Shown one piece after another: positions 53,661 to 64,000 of a stretch of DNA of 64,000 nucleotides. Each line of letters opens with the position of its first letter. The first letter of the stretch is position 1. Made by a program: the position numbers and the translations under genes. Under the pieces are notes generated by a model. It saw only the letters and a program-made list of their open reading frames with translations, ran no database searches and was not told the DNA's origin. The stretch is from Ascidia mentula (taxonomy: Eukaryota > Chordata > Ascidiacea > Phlebobranchia > Ascidiidae). Location of the stretch: contig OX387204.1 in NCBI GenBank assembly GCA_947561715.1, positions 10,111,001-10,175,000 of the forward strand, read 5' to 3'.

Positions 53661-56600
53661 TAACTATGAGATTTCAGCACTTGTCCATTTTGCAGTATAT
53701 GACTTTTCGATAAAAAATAATTTTTTTCAGTACAAGCTTTATTATACAGTGGAAAACGCTGGTACTCCAGTATTGCTTTTGCGGTTGCACAACGTATGTA
53801 ACTGTGCGATTTCAGCACTTCTCCATTTTGCAGTATATGACTTTTCGATAAAAAATAATTTTTTTCAGTACAAGCTTTATTATACAGTGGAAAACGCTGG
53901 TACTCCAGTATTGCTTTTGCGGTTGCACAACGTATGTAACTGTGCGATTTCAGCACTTGTCCATTTTGCATGATATGACTTTTCGACAAAAAATAATTTT
54001 TTTCAGTACAAGCTTTATTATACAGTGGAAAACGCTGGTACTCCAGTATTGCTTTTGCGGTTGCACAACGTATGTAACTGTGCGATTTCAGCACTTGTCC
54101 ATTTTGCAGTATATGACTTTTCGATGAAAAATATTTTTTTGCAGTACAAGCTTTATTATACAGTGGATAACGCTGATACTCCAGTATTGCTTTTGCGGTT
54201 GCACAACGTATGTAACTATGCGATTTCAGCACTTGTCCATTTTGCAGTATATGACTTTTCGATGAAAAATATTTTTTTGCAGTACAAGCTTTATTATACA
54301 GTGGAAAACGCTGATACTCCAGTATTGCTTTTGCGGTTGCACAACGTATGTAACTATGCGATTTCAGCACTTGCCCATTTTGCAGTATATGACTTTTCGA
54401 TGAAAAATATTTTTTTGCAGTACAAGCTTTATTATACAGTGGATAACGCTGATACTCCAGTATTGCTTTTGCGGTTGCACAACGTATGTAACTATCAGAT
54501 TTCAGCACTTCTCCATTTTGCAGTATATGACTTTTCGATAAAAAATATTTTTTTTCAGTACAAGCTTTATTATACAGTGGAAAACGCTGATACACCAGTG
54601 TTGCTTTTGCGGTTGCACAACGTATGTAACTATGCGATTTCAGCACTTGTCCATTTTGCAGTATATGACTTTTCGATGAAAAATATTTTTTTGCAGTACA
54701 AGCTTTATTATACAGTGGATAACGCTGATACTCCAGTATTGCTTTTGCGGTTGCACAACGTATGTAACTATGCGATTTCAGCACTTGTCCATTTTGCAGT
54801 ATATGACTTTTCGATGAAAAATATTTTTTTGCAGTACAAGCTTTATTATACAGTGGATAACGCTGATACTCCAGTATTGCTTTTGCGGTTGCACAACGTA
54901 TGTAACTATGCGATTTCAGCACTTGTCCATTTTGCAGTATATGACTTTTCGATGAAAAATATTTTTTTGCAGTACAAGCTTTATTATACAGTGGAAAACG
55001 CTGATACTCCAGTATTGCTTTTGCGGTTGCACAACGTATGTAACTATGCGATTTCAGCACTTGTCCATTTTGCAGTATATGACTTTTCGATGAAAAATAT
55101 TTTTTTGCAGTACAAGCTTTATTATACAGTGGAAAACGCTGATACTCCAGTATTGCTTTTGCGGTTGCACAACGTATGTAACTGTGCGATTTCAGCACTT
55201 GTCCATTTTGCAGTATATGACTTTTCGATAAAAAATAATTTTTTTCAGTACAAGCTTTATTATACAGTGGATAACGCTGATACTCCAGTATTGCTTTTGC
55301 GGTTGCACAACGTATGTAACTATGCGATTTCAGCACTTGTCCATTTTGCAGTATATGACTTTTCGATGAAAAATATTTTTTTGCAGTACAAGCTTTATTA
55401 TACAGTGGAAAACGCTGATACTCCAGTATTGCTTTTGCGGTTGCACAACGTATGTAACTGTGCGATTTCAGCACTTGTCCATTTTGCAGTATATGACTTT
55501 TCGATAAAAAATAATTTTTTTCAGTACAAGCTTTATTATACAGTGGATAACGCTGATACTCCAGTATTGCTTTTGCGGTTGCACAACGTATGTAACTATG
55601 CGATTTCAGCACTTGTCCATTTTGCAGTATATGACTTTTCGATAAAAAATAATTTTTTTCAGTACAAGCTTTATTATACTGTGGAAAACGCTGGTACTCC
55701 AGTATTGCTTTTGCGGTTGCACAACGTATGTAACTGTGCGATTTCAGCACTTGTCCATTTTGCATAATATGACTTTTCGATAAAAAATAATTTTTTTCAG
55801 TACAAGCTTTATTATACAGTGGATAACGCTGATACTCCAGTATTGCTTTTTCGGTTGCACAACGTATGTAACTATGAGATTTCAGCACTTCTCCATTTTG
55901 CAGTATATGACTTTTCGATAAAAAATAATTTTTTTCAGTACAAGCTTTATTATACAGTGGAAAACGCTGGTACTCCAGTATTGCTTTTGCGGTTGCACAA
56001 CGTATGTAACTATGCGATTTCAGCACTTGTCCATTTTGCAGTATATGACTTTTCGATAAAAAATAATTTTTTTCAGTACAAGCTTTATTATACAGTGGAA
56101 AACGCTGATACTCCAGTATTGCTTTTGCGGTTGCACAACGTATGTAACTATGCGATTTCAGCACTTGTCCATTTTGCAGTATATGACTTTTCGATGAAAA
56201 ATATTTTTTTGCAGTACAAGCTTTATTATACAGTGGATAACGCTGATACTCCAGTATTGCTTTTGCGGTTGCACAACGTATGTAACTATGCGATTTCAGC
56301 ACTTGTCCATTTTGCAGTATATGACTTTTCGATGAAAAATATTTTTTTGCAGTACAAGCTTTATTATACAGTGGAAAACGCTGATACTCCAGTATTGCTT
56401 TTGCGGTTGCACAACGTATGTAACTATGCGATTTCAGCACTTGTCCATTTTGCAGTATATGACTTTTCGATGAAAAATATTTTTTTGCAGTACAAGCTTT
56501 ATTATAAGGTGGATAACGCTGATACTCCAGTATTGCTTTTGCGGTTGCACAACGTATGTAACTATGAGATTTCAGCACTTGTCCATTTTGCAGTATATGA

Positions 56601-57343
56601 TTTTTCGATGAAAAATATTTTTTTGCAGTACAAGCTTTATTATACAGTGGAAAACGCTGATACTCCAGTATTGCTTTTGCGGTTGCACAACGTATGTAGC
56701 TATGAAATTTCAGCACTTCTCCATTTTGCAGTATATGACTTTTCGATAAAAAATATTTTTTTTCAGTACAAGCTTTATTATACAGTGGAAAACGCTGGTA
56801 CTCCAGTATTGCTTTTGCGGTTGCACAACGTATGTAACTGTGCGATTTCAGCACTTGTCCATTTTGCAGTATATGACTTTTCGATAAAAAATAATTTTTT
56901 TCAGTACAAGCTTTATTATACTGTGGAAAACGCTGGTACTCCAGTATTGTTTTTGCGGTTGCACAACGTATGTAACTGTGCGATTTCAGCATTTGTCCAT
57001 TTTGCAGTATATGACTTTTCGATGAAAAATATTTTTTTGCAGTACAAGCTTTATTCTGCAGTGGAAAACGCTGATACTTCAGTATTGCTTTTGCGGTTGC
57101 ACAATGTATGTAACTATGAGATTTCAGCACTTCTCCATTTTGCAGTATATGACTTTTCGATAAAAAATATTTTTTTTCAGTACAAGCTTTATTATACAGT
57201 GGAAAACGCTGGTACTCCAGTATTGCTTTTGCGGTTGCACAACGTATGTAACTGTGCGATTTCAGCACTTGTCCATTTTGCAGTATATGACTTTTCGATA
57301 AAAAATAATTTTTTTCAGTACAAGCTTTATTATACTGTGGAAA

Positions 57344-58214
57344 ACGCTGGTACTCCAGTATTGCTTTTGCGGTTGCACAACGTATGTAACTGTGCGATTT
57401 CAGCACTTGTCCATTTTGCATAATATGACTTTTCGATAAAAAATAATTTTTTTCAGTACAAGCTTTATTATACAGTGGATAACGCTGATACTCCAGTATT
57501 GCTTTTGCGGTTGCACAACGTATGTAACTATGCGATTTCAGCACTTGTCCATTTTGCAGTATATGACTTTTCGATAAAAAATAATTTTTTTCAGTACAAG
57601 CTTTATTATACTGTGGAAAACGCTGGTACTCCAGTATTGTTTTTGCGGTTGCACAACGTATGTAACTGTGCGATTTCAGCATTTGTCCATTTTGCAGTAT
57701 ATGACTTTTCGATAAAAAATAATTTTTTTCAGTACAAGCTTTATTATACAGTGGAAAACGCTGGTACTCCAGTATTGCTTTTGCGGTTGCACAACGTATG
57801 TAACTATGCGATTTCAGCACTTGTCCATTTTGCGGTATATGACTTTTCGATGAAAAATATGTTTTTGCAGTACAAGCTTTATTATACAGTGGATAACGCT
57901 GATACTCCAGTATTGCTTTTGCGGTTGCACAACGTATGTAACTATGCGATTTCAGCACTTGTCCATTTTGCAGTATATGACTTTTCGATGAAAAATATTT
58001 TTTTGCAGTACAAGCTTTATTATACAGTGGATAACGCTGATACTCCAGTATTGCTTTTGCGGTTGCACAACGTATGTAACTATGCGATTTCAGCACTTGT
58101 CCATTTTGCAGTATATGACTTTTCGATGAAAAATATTTTTTTGCAGTACAAGCTTTATTATACAGTGGAAAACGCTGATACTCCAGTATTGCTTTTGCGG
58201 TTGCACAACGTATG
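57344..58214 (-). repeat. Segmental duplication within block 3, copy 2 (partner about 52790-53660)
   Basis: Second copy of the 33-monomer-spaced duplication. After the shared run the two copies diverge into different monomer orders near 58250, where this copy continues with a TTCATTATACAG monomer. Confidence 0.85.
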
Positions 58215-59460
58215 TAACTATGAGATTTCAGCACTTGTCCATTTTGCAGTATATGACTTTTCGATGAAAAATATTTTTTTGCAGTACAAGCTTCATTATA
58301 CAGTGGATAACGCTGATACTCCAGTATTGCTTTTGCGGTTGCACAACGTATGTAACTATGCGATTTCAGCACTTGTCCATTTTGCAGTATATGACTTTTC
58401 GATGAAAAATATTTTTTTGCAGTACAAGCTTTATTATACAGTGGAAAACGCTGATACTCCAGTATTGCTTTTGCGGTTGCACAACGTATGTAACTATGCG
58501 ATTTCAGCACTTGTCCATTTTGCAGTATATGACTTTTCGATGAAAAATATTTTTTTGCAGTACAAGCTTCATTATACAGTGGAAAACGCTGATACTCCAG
58601 TATTGCTTTTGCGGTTGCACAACGTATGTAACTATGAGATTTCAGCACTTCTCCATTTTGCAGTATATGACTTTTCGATAAAAAATAATTTTTTTCAGTA
58701 CAAGCTTTATTATACAGTGGAAAACGCTGGTACTCCAGTATTGCTTTTGCGGTTGCACAACGTATGTAACTGTGAAATTTCAGCACTTCTCCATTTTGCA
58801 GTATATGACTTTTCGATAAAAAATAATTTTTTTCAGTACAAGCTTTATTATACAGTGGAAAACGCTGGTACTCCAGTATTGCTTTTGCGGTTGCACAACG
58901 TATGTAACTATGCGATTTCAGCACTTGTCCATTTTGCAGTATATGACTTTTCGATAAAAAATATTTTTTTTCAGTACAAGCTTTATTATACAGTGGAAAA
59001 CGCTGATACTCCAGTATTGCTTTTGCGGTTGCACAACGTATGTAACTATGCGATTTCAGCACTTGTCCATTTTGCAGTATATGACTTTTCGATGAAAAAT
59101 ATTTTTTTGCAGTACAAGCTTTATTATACAGTGGATAACGCTGATACTCCAGTATTGCTTTTGCGGTTGCACAACGTATGTAACTATGCGATTTCAGCAC
59201 TTGTCCATTTTGCAGTATATGACTTTTCGATGAAAAATATTTTTTTGCAGTACAAGCTTTATTATACAGTGGAAAACGCTGATACTCCAGTATTGCTTTT
59301 GCGGTTGCACAACGTATGTAACTATGAGATTTCAGCACTTGTCCATTTTGCAGTATATGACTTTTCGATGAAAAATATTTTTTTGCAGTACAAGCTTTAT
59401 TATACAGTGGAAAACGCTGATACTCCAGTATTGCTTTTGCGGTTGCACAACGTATGTATC

Positions 59461-59525
59461 TATGAAATTTCAGCACTTCTCCTATTGCAGTATATGACTT
59501 TTCGACAAAAAATGAATTTTTTTCA
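59461..59525 (-). repeat. Lone frame-compensated marker monomer in inverted satellite
   Basis: CTCCTATTGCAG and CAAAAAATGAATTTTTTT are the reverse complement of the paired indels that define the IEKSYTAIGEM monomer type of block 1. This is the only example I find in blocks 2-4. Its neighbours carry extra private changes (TACCATGG, CCAGTAATGC). Confidence 0.8.
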
Positions 59526-60182
59526 GTACAAGCTTTATTATACCATGGAAAACGCTGGTACTCCAGTAATGCTTTTGCGGTTGCACAACGTATGTAACTA
59601 TGCGATTTCAGCACTTGTCCATTTTGCAGTATATGACTTTTCGATGAAAAATATTTTTTTGCAGTACAAGCTTTATTATAAAGTGGATAACGCTGATACT
59701 CCAGTATTGCTTTTGCGGTTGCACAACGTATGTAACTATGAGATTTCAGCACTTGTCCATTTTGCAGTATATGATTTTTCGATGAAAAATATTTTTTTGC
59801 AGTACAAGCTTTATTATACAGTGGAAAACGCTGATACTCCAGTATTGCTTTTGCGGTTGCACAACGTATGTAGCTATGAAATTTCAGCACTTCTCCATTT
59901 TGCAGTATATGACTTTTCGATAAAAAATATTTTTTTTCAGTACAAGCTTTATTATACAGTGGAAAACGCTGGTACTCCAGTATTGCTTTTGCGGTTGCAC
60001 AACGTATGTAACTGTGCGATTTCAGCACTTGTCCATTTTGCAGTATATGACTTTTCGATAAAAAATAATTTTTTTCAGTACAAGCTTTATTATACAGTGG
60101 ATAACGCTGATACTCCAGTATTGCTTTTGCGGTTGCACAACGTATGTAACTATGCGATTTCAGCACTTGTCCATTTTGCAGT

Positions 60183-60184
60183 AT
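60183..60184. repeat. Possible target site duplication AT, left side of copy B
   Basis: The monomer reads GCAGTATATGAC. The left flank ends GCAGTAT and the right flank starts ATATGAC, so AT is present on both sides of the element (also 63414-63415). A 2-bp duplication fits CACTA-like elements, but AT in an AT-rich repeat is weak evidence. Confidence 0.5.
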
Positions 60185-60198
60185 CCCAGTCATAAATT
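60185..60198 (+). repeat. Left terminal inverted repeat of copy B
   Basis: CCCAGTCATAAATT, identical to the left end of copy A; it pairs with 63400-63413 with one mismatch. Confidence 0.85.
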
Positions 60199-60665
60199 TA
60201 GGCACGGCCCTTGTCACTTTATGTCAAGATACGCTTGGCATCAAGCTTGGGCGGCGCATGTTCTCCGTACTTAAATGTTGGATATATGTTCGGCGTATGT
60301 TCTACAATTGAACAAATCCAAGCTTGGCCGAGCGAGCTTTCGCCGTGCGTTTACCGAACATAATGATATTGCCTGGCTGCTTTCAAAATATGACCTGATC
60401 AAACTCGCTACTTCACCGTCTCGCACGTAACACGACTTAAATTAACACAATATTTTATTGAAAGCAACAACACATAAATAAAAATACAGTGGCAAGCGCA
60501 GTGGAAGTACAGAGTAACTTGAAGTGCACTGTTCGAGGAAACTATGTACTCTGGGACGTGGTGGGCTTTATTGAGGATTGATTGCCGTTTCTTGATATTC
60601 TGTCGTCACTCCGGCAACAACTCCAGGTAAAACTCGTTTCCCCGCCGTGGCGATTTCTTGGTATT
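60199..60665. other. Copy B 3'-side non-coding region
   Basis: Counterpart of the copy A region, with the same AAGCTTGG subterminal words, the AATAAA signal and no gene. A segment with CTCGTTTCCCCGCCGTGG near 60632-60650 is present here and absent from copy A. Confidence 0.55.
60454..60459 (-). terminator. Polyadenylation signal AATAAA (copy B)
   Basis: The minus strand reads TTTCAATAAAATATT about 200 bp past the stop of the DUF4806-like remnant. It is conserved with copy A. Confidence 0.55.
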
Positions 60666-60697
60666 TCACTGCCTGCGTCTTGCATCTTTCAATGCGT

Positions 60698-60882
60698 CTG
60701 CAGAACATAAAACATATGATTTAGTTAAAATTTTGGTAACATTCTGTCGTGCACAGAAATTAAATATTTGACATGTGGGAATTAAATATGTGAAAGTTGT
60801 GACAACTTCACAATCGGAAGGCTTTACAATGAGGCCCGCAGTGTGGCGTGTCTTGTGAGATTTCCAAAGCAATTTGACTCAC
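60698..60882 (-). other. Predicted 185-bp intron, GTGAGT...CTGCAG (copy B)
   Basis: Same length and position as in copy A. The donor differs at one base (GTGAGT for GTAAGT) and the acceptor at one (CTGCAG for CTGTAG); both remain functional-looking consensus sites. Confidence 0.6.
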
Positions 60883-61635
60883 CCAACATAAATGCCAACA
60901 GAGGATGTGATTTGAATGGGATTTTTGCTTTCCTGCGCCAAAACAAAATTGAAGAGCCAGGTGTTTTGTCATAAACAGCTTTACAGAATTCCGGAAGGTG
61001 CCACGAAGTTGGTCCATGTCCATCACTTGGGCAAGTTTTACTTTGTCCTTTCGAAAAGTATCAACATACAAAATGATTGAAATGTATAGCAGATGTCATT
61101 TACAGTGTAAAGCATGCAGACAAAAGCCTCAGTGCATTAGGTAAAAAGAAAGCTCACATTTGGTTTAGTAAGTAGAGCCATCAGATGTTCTTCGTTGACA
61201 GCTGATTGCGGCAAAAACTTTTCTGCCACACACGTGTTTTTTTTCTGTCAGAGTTTCCATTCTCTGAATTCGGTCACCAATCCTCCGCATTTCTTCCTTC
61301 ACCTTTATTGTTTTGTCGATAAGGATGCCAATGTTTTCAGACAGTTCATGCTCCTGTCATTGTGACATTGTTTTTGCTGCTTGGGTGGCAAGAACCTGTT
61401 GAAAGTAAACTAAAATAAGCAAATGCACGAGCAAAGGTCCCCAGTCAATTAAAAAAATAAAGATGAATAATATGTGCCAGTTTTATGCATAAAAATCAGC
61501 ACAAGGTTTATGGACACCTTTTTTGCAAGAGATGTATTGTGGAAGAAGAACTGCTTTCAGTGGATTCGCTCATTAGAATGTCCCTTTCCAGATCAGCAGA
61601 TCTACATTTTCTTTTCAAACAACGGGCATTTGTGC

Positions 61636-61698
61636 CTGAAAAGAACAAAGTGCATGAAACAAAAATGCACAATTATTTGGCACAAATACACAACTTAC
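61636..61698 (-). other. Predicted 63-bp intron, GTAAGT...TTTTCAG (copy B)
   Basis: Identical length and splice sites to the copy A intron. Splicing keeps the frame open through CLKRKCRSADLE. Confidence 0.7.
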
Positions 61699-61861
61699 TC
61701 CCTTCACAAAGAATGGTGGAAGGACACGTCTGCCAAGCTGCATCCACAGAAATTTCATTTTTCAAGAATCTTTATACATCCAAATTGATGGGTGTCCACT
61801 CACATGCATTGGTGCCGACCATCCAGCCTTTGGGGATTTTATACAAACAAAATTTTCCATT

Positions 61862-62618
61862 CTAATGTACTGTGGAAGAAACAAATATACATGCAGATAT
61901 ATCATGTGGCATCAAGCAAATTATTGACAATGAAATGTCCTTTATATGGCAACAGAACACATTTTTAATTTGATCATTAACTTTCAGCAGAAAATAATCA
62001 CCATTCAAACCACACACTTTGTAAATTCCGACATGTTTTAAGTTGACAAGGTTTTTAAGAAGACGCCAAAAGGCAATATTGCTTTGACAATTTTTTCGAC
62101 TGGATATTATGTGGAATTAAGAAACATATAATGGGAAGTTTGGTTTTCATAAAATGCAAATCTTGCAATTTGTTGCATAGGTTTGTAGCCAAATTCAAAA
62201 CTTTTTTTCAAACAACCCAAATAATTTTCAAATTGAAAACAGCCAATGCTTTCCAATGAACCATGTTTTTCATAATCATTACACAAGTGGATCAAACAAT
62301 GAACATTGTAACTGACAAATGCTTTACCATAAATATGTGAAGATTTGCTAACAAAGTCTTTTAGCATTTGGACACATAACCTAAACTCATGTGTGTTAAT
62401 GTTTGGCGACAACAAACATCTCGTAGCTAAAGAAAAATGCAGAAAATGACAATACGTTTATGGCACAGCACATTTTTATCTTTCAACAGCACAGCACCAC
62501 TCCCACATACAGCATAAATAGTCTAAATTCTGTTGCTTTCCAGTAAAGCAAATCAGACAAAGGCCTCGATTTTCTGTTGAACTCAAGCGGTATAAATTCC
62601 TTATATTTTGTAAGGTTG
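61862..62618 (-). pseudogene. TNP2/CACTA-like transposase, C-terminal half, broken (copy B)
   Basis: Segments appear in the same order as copy A, with WKATEFR at 62542-62522. The stretch LSPNINTHEFRLCVQMLKDF through SYNVHCLIHLC, CFQFENYLG and KPMQQIARF is continuous in one frame here (62415-62107), where copy A has an extra base. The terminal GDYFLLKVNDQIKNV segment follows in another frame and ends in TAG at 61862-61864. Frame changes near the LYVGVVL and LLKDK segments are shared with copy A, so they predate both insertions or mark unrecognised splicing. The catalytic N-terminal half is missing. Confidence 0.75.
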
Positions 62619-63399
62619 TGGTGACGTTAACATGACGACAGTTGAAGAAAGCTTAACTTGCAATTGGCGTGGTCTACCCCTCCACCAGATTAACAATCGA
62701 CGCATTACACCCAAACATGCAAGATGCGTATTCACCCTTGATCTAAATTTGAGTCGCAAGTATATCAAACAGAAATACCTGACATAAAACAACTGCTGTC
62801 GTAAACCACCTGTAAATTTAGACAAGGTTTCCCGCCGTCAAGTCATTACTACAACAAACAACTCATTAATTACGCAGTTAGCCAAGCCTCCTAGCCTGTC
62901 CTGCCTGCTTGTTGTTCATCCAACCATGACGAAGCAGCGCCTCAGCTTCGCTATGTAATATTTAAAAAAACATTTTAGTTAGCTTGCAAAATCAACAAAT
63001 ATTATGGTAAAAATTCACTGACAATAATTTGCCCTCCAAAACTGCAGGTGTCACAACCCCACGGCAGAACTCACCAAGAGAGGTACAACCAAACTACCTC
63101 AAAATGAAATAAAATCAACTTCATGCTTCTATGCCCACCTTATGACAAAACAATATGATATGTGTGACGCAGGTATACGCAGCAAAATTCCCGCCGCCGA
63201 AACCCACCTTCAAGCACCGTATTACACTTCAAAATTATTTTGCGCACGGGGAAATTATGCAAACTTGAGCACGGCGCACCATTCGTAAACCGAACGTATA
63301 AGTTTGGCTGACGTCCGAATAAGTGCTGATTGGCCGTGCCAAGCTTAAACGCACTAAACCGAGCTTAAACCAAGCTAGGCCCATACTAAAGGGGTAGAT
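62619..63399. other. Copy B 5'-side region, no coding sequence recognised
   Basis: Counterpart of 51626-52401. The donor CTTG|GTGAGT is conserved at 63069-63074; the outer one is GTGGGT. No family match is seen in any frame. Confidence 0.45.
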
Positions 63400-63413
63400 A
63401 ATTTTTGACTGGG
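63400..63413 (-). repeat. Right terminal inverted repeat of copy B
   Basis: AATTTTTGACTGGG, identical to the right end of copy A. Confidence 0.85.
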
Positions 63414-64000
63414 ATATGACTTTTCGATAAAAAATAATTTTTTTCAGTACAAGCTTTATTATACTGTGGAAAACGCTGGTACTCCAGTATTGCTTTTGCG
63501 GTTGCACAACGTATGTAACTGTGCGATTTCAGCACTTGTCCATTTTGCATAATATGACTTTTCGATAAAAAATAATTTTTTTCAGTACAAGCTTTATTAT
63601 ACAGTGGATAACGCTGATACTCCAGTATTGCTTTTTCGGTTGCACAACGTATGTAACTATGAGATTTCAGCACTTCTCCATTTTGCAGTATATGACTTTT
63701 CGATAAAAAATAATTTTTTTCAGTACAAGCTTTATTATACAGTGGAAAACGCTGGTACTCCAGTATTGCTTTTGCGGTTGCACAACGTATGTAACTATGC
63801 GATTTCAGCACTTGTCCATTTTGCAGTATATGACTTTTCGATGAAAAATATTTTTTTGCAGTACAAGCTTTATTATACAGTGGATAACGCTGATACTCCA
63901 GTATTGCTTTTTCGGTTGCACAACGTATGTAACTATGAGATTTCAGCACTTCTCCATTTTGCAGTATATGACTATTCGATAAAAAATATTTTTTTGCAGT
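63414..64000 (-). repeat. 138-bp satellite array, block 4 (inverted, runs off window)
   Basis: About 4.25 monomers continue the inverted orientation. The type order (CACAGTTAC monomer with GCATAATATG, then TTTTTCGGTTGC monomer, then TGGTACTCC monomer) matches the order around 55680-56060 in block 3. The last monomer has GACTATTCG for GACTTTTCG. Confidence 0.95.

Larger units (their letters stand above)
52416..60184 (-). repeat. 138-bp satellite array, block 3 (inverted)
   Basis: About 56 monomers in the same orientation and drawn from the same variant pool as block 2, including CACAGTTAC monomers and GCATAATATG monomers. It shares with block 2 the rare variant GCATGATATGACTTTTCGACA (near 53967 and 46320) in the same neighbourhood of types. 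It contains one marker-type monomer near 59461-59525, otherwise confined to block 1, and a 33-monomer-spaced internal duplication. The right end stops at GCAGTAT against copy B. Confidence 0.96.
60666..61860 (-). pseudogene. DUF4806-like transposon accessory protein, remnant (copy B)
   Basis: The ATG is at 61860 and the TGA at 60666. The order matches copy A: KIPKGWMVGTNACEW segment, AAWQTCPSTILCEG, 63-bp intron, ARCLKRKCRSADLE, a coiled-coil exon, the DUF4806 core (KLFMTKHLALQF, near 61020-60960), 185-bp intron and LDALKDARRRQ tail. The coiled-coil exon (about 61390-61175) reads QEHELSENIGILIDK and VKEEMRRIGDRIQRMETL, the usual helix before DUF4806, and is mostly lost from copy A. An in-frame TGA stands in this exon where copy A has TGG (Trp), and a TAG breaks the first exon near VGTNACEW...LDV. 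The gene is therefore inactive but better preserved than in copy A. No catalytic motif is seen; function is unknown. Confidence 0.65.
60185..63413 (-). mobile_element. Defective DNA transposon, copy B (3229 bp, CACTA/TNP2-like)
   Basis: This copy is collinear with copy A and differs from it by a few percent as judged by eye. It has the same termini (CCCAGTCATAAATT ... AATTTTTGACTGGG) and the same orientation relative to the satellite. It retains about 130 bp (roughly 61173-61310) and about 20 bp near 60630 that copy A lacks, so it is closer to the family consensus. It is inserted at a different position in the monomer from copy A, so the two are separate insertions rather than one duplicated with its flanks. 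It has the same missing transposase N-terminus as copy A, showing that both descend from an already deleted source or that the source normally has this form. Confidence 0.87.

Noticed and set aside
52388..60217. A 2609-residue protein on the minus strand running from one transposon end to the other
   Set aside because: It is the same satellite frame, starting and ending by chance in the transposon termini (shared IPVKNYLPL-like and MTRAVPKF tails).
49307..63413. The two transposon copies as one duplication that included the flanking satellite
   Set aside because: The insertion points differ within the monomer (after ATTGCTT versus after GCAGTAT) and the flanking monomer orders differ.

Overview
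The window is eukaryotic, almost certainly from an animal, and holds no ordinary chromosomal gene. About 57.7 kb of the 64 kb is one tandem satellite with a 138-bp monomer (roughly 34% GC, one HindIII-type AAGCTT per monomer, about 418 monomers). The remaining 6.3 kb is two defective copies of one DNA transposon family sitting inside the satellite. The eukaryotic call rests on megasatellite organisation with higher-order repeats, GT-AG introns of 63 and 185 bp conserved between the two transposon copies, AATAAA polyadenylation signals, and remnants of two protein families that I know from animal transposons. The species cannot be named from this sequence.

Layout: (1) 1-39828, satellite in forward orientation, about 289 monomers. 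It begins with an 8-monomer higher-order unit (1104 bp) and becomes mainly a 12-monomer unit (1656 bp) with a 13-monomer variant (1794 bp). (2) 39829, an abrupt inversion breakpoint. (3) 39830-49306, satellite in opposite orientation, with a different pool of monomer variants and its own duplications. (4) 49307-52415, transposon copy A. (5) 52416-60184, inverted satellite. (6) 60185-63413, transposon copy B. (7) 63414-64000, inverted satellite running off the window.

Because 138 is 46 codons, a monomer with no stop in a frame yields an endless open frame. This produces apparent proteins of up to 9657 residues on one strand and long ones on the other. I do not annotate these as genes: single-copy changes are mostly amino-acid-changing (about 14 to 4 by hand), both strands are open, one frequent monomer type carries a compensated frameshift, and no leader, tail or intron is seen.

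The transposon copies have 14-bp imperfect terminal inverted repeats starting CCCAGTCA. Copy B is flanked by a possible 2-bp AT target duplication. On the minus strand each carries the C-terminal half of a TNP2/CACTA-like transposase (WKATEFR and FENYL motifs) followed, in the same frame after a single TAG, by a DUF4806-like accessory protein gene with introns and a polyadenylation signal. Both copies lack the N-terminal transposase half and carry different lesions, so they look non-autonomous. The pairing of the two genes, the inversion breakpoint and the nested duplication history of the satellite are the points most worth a second look.
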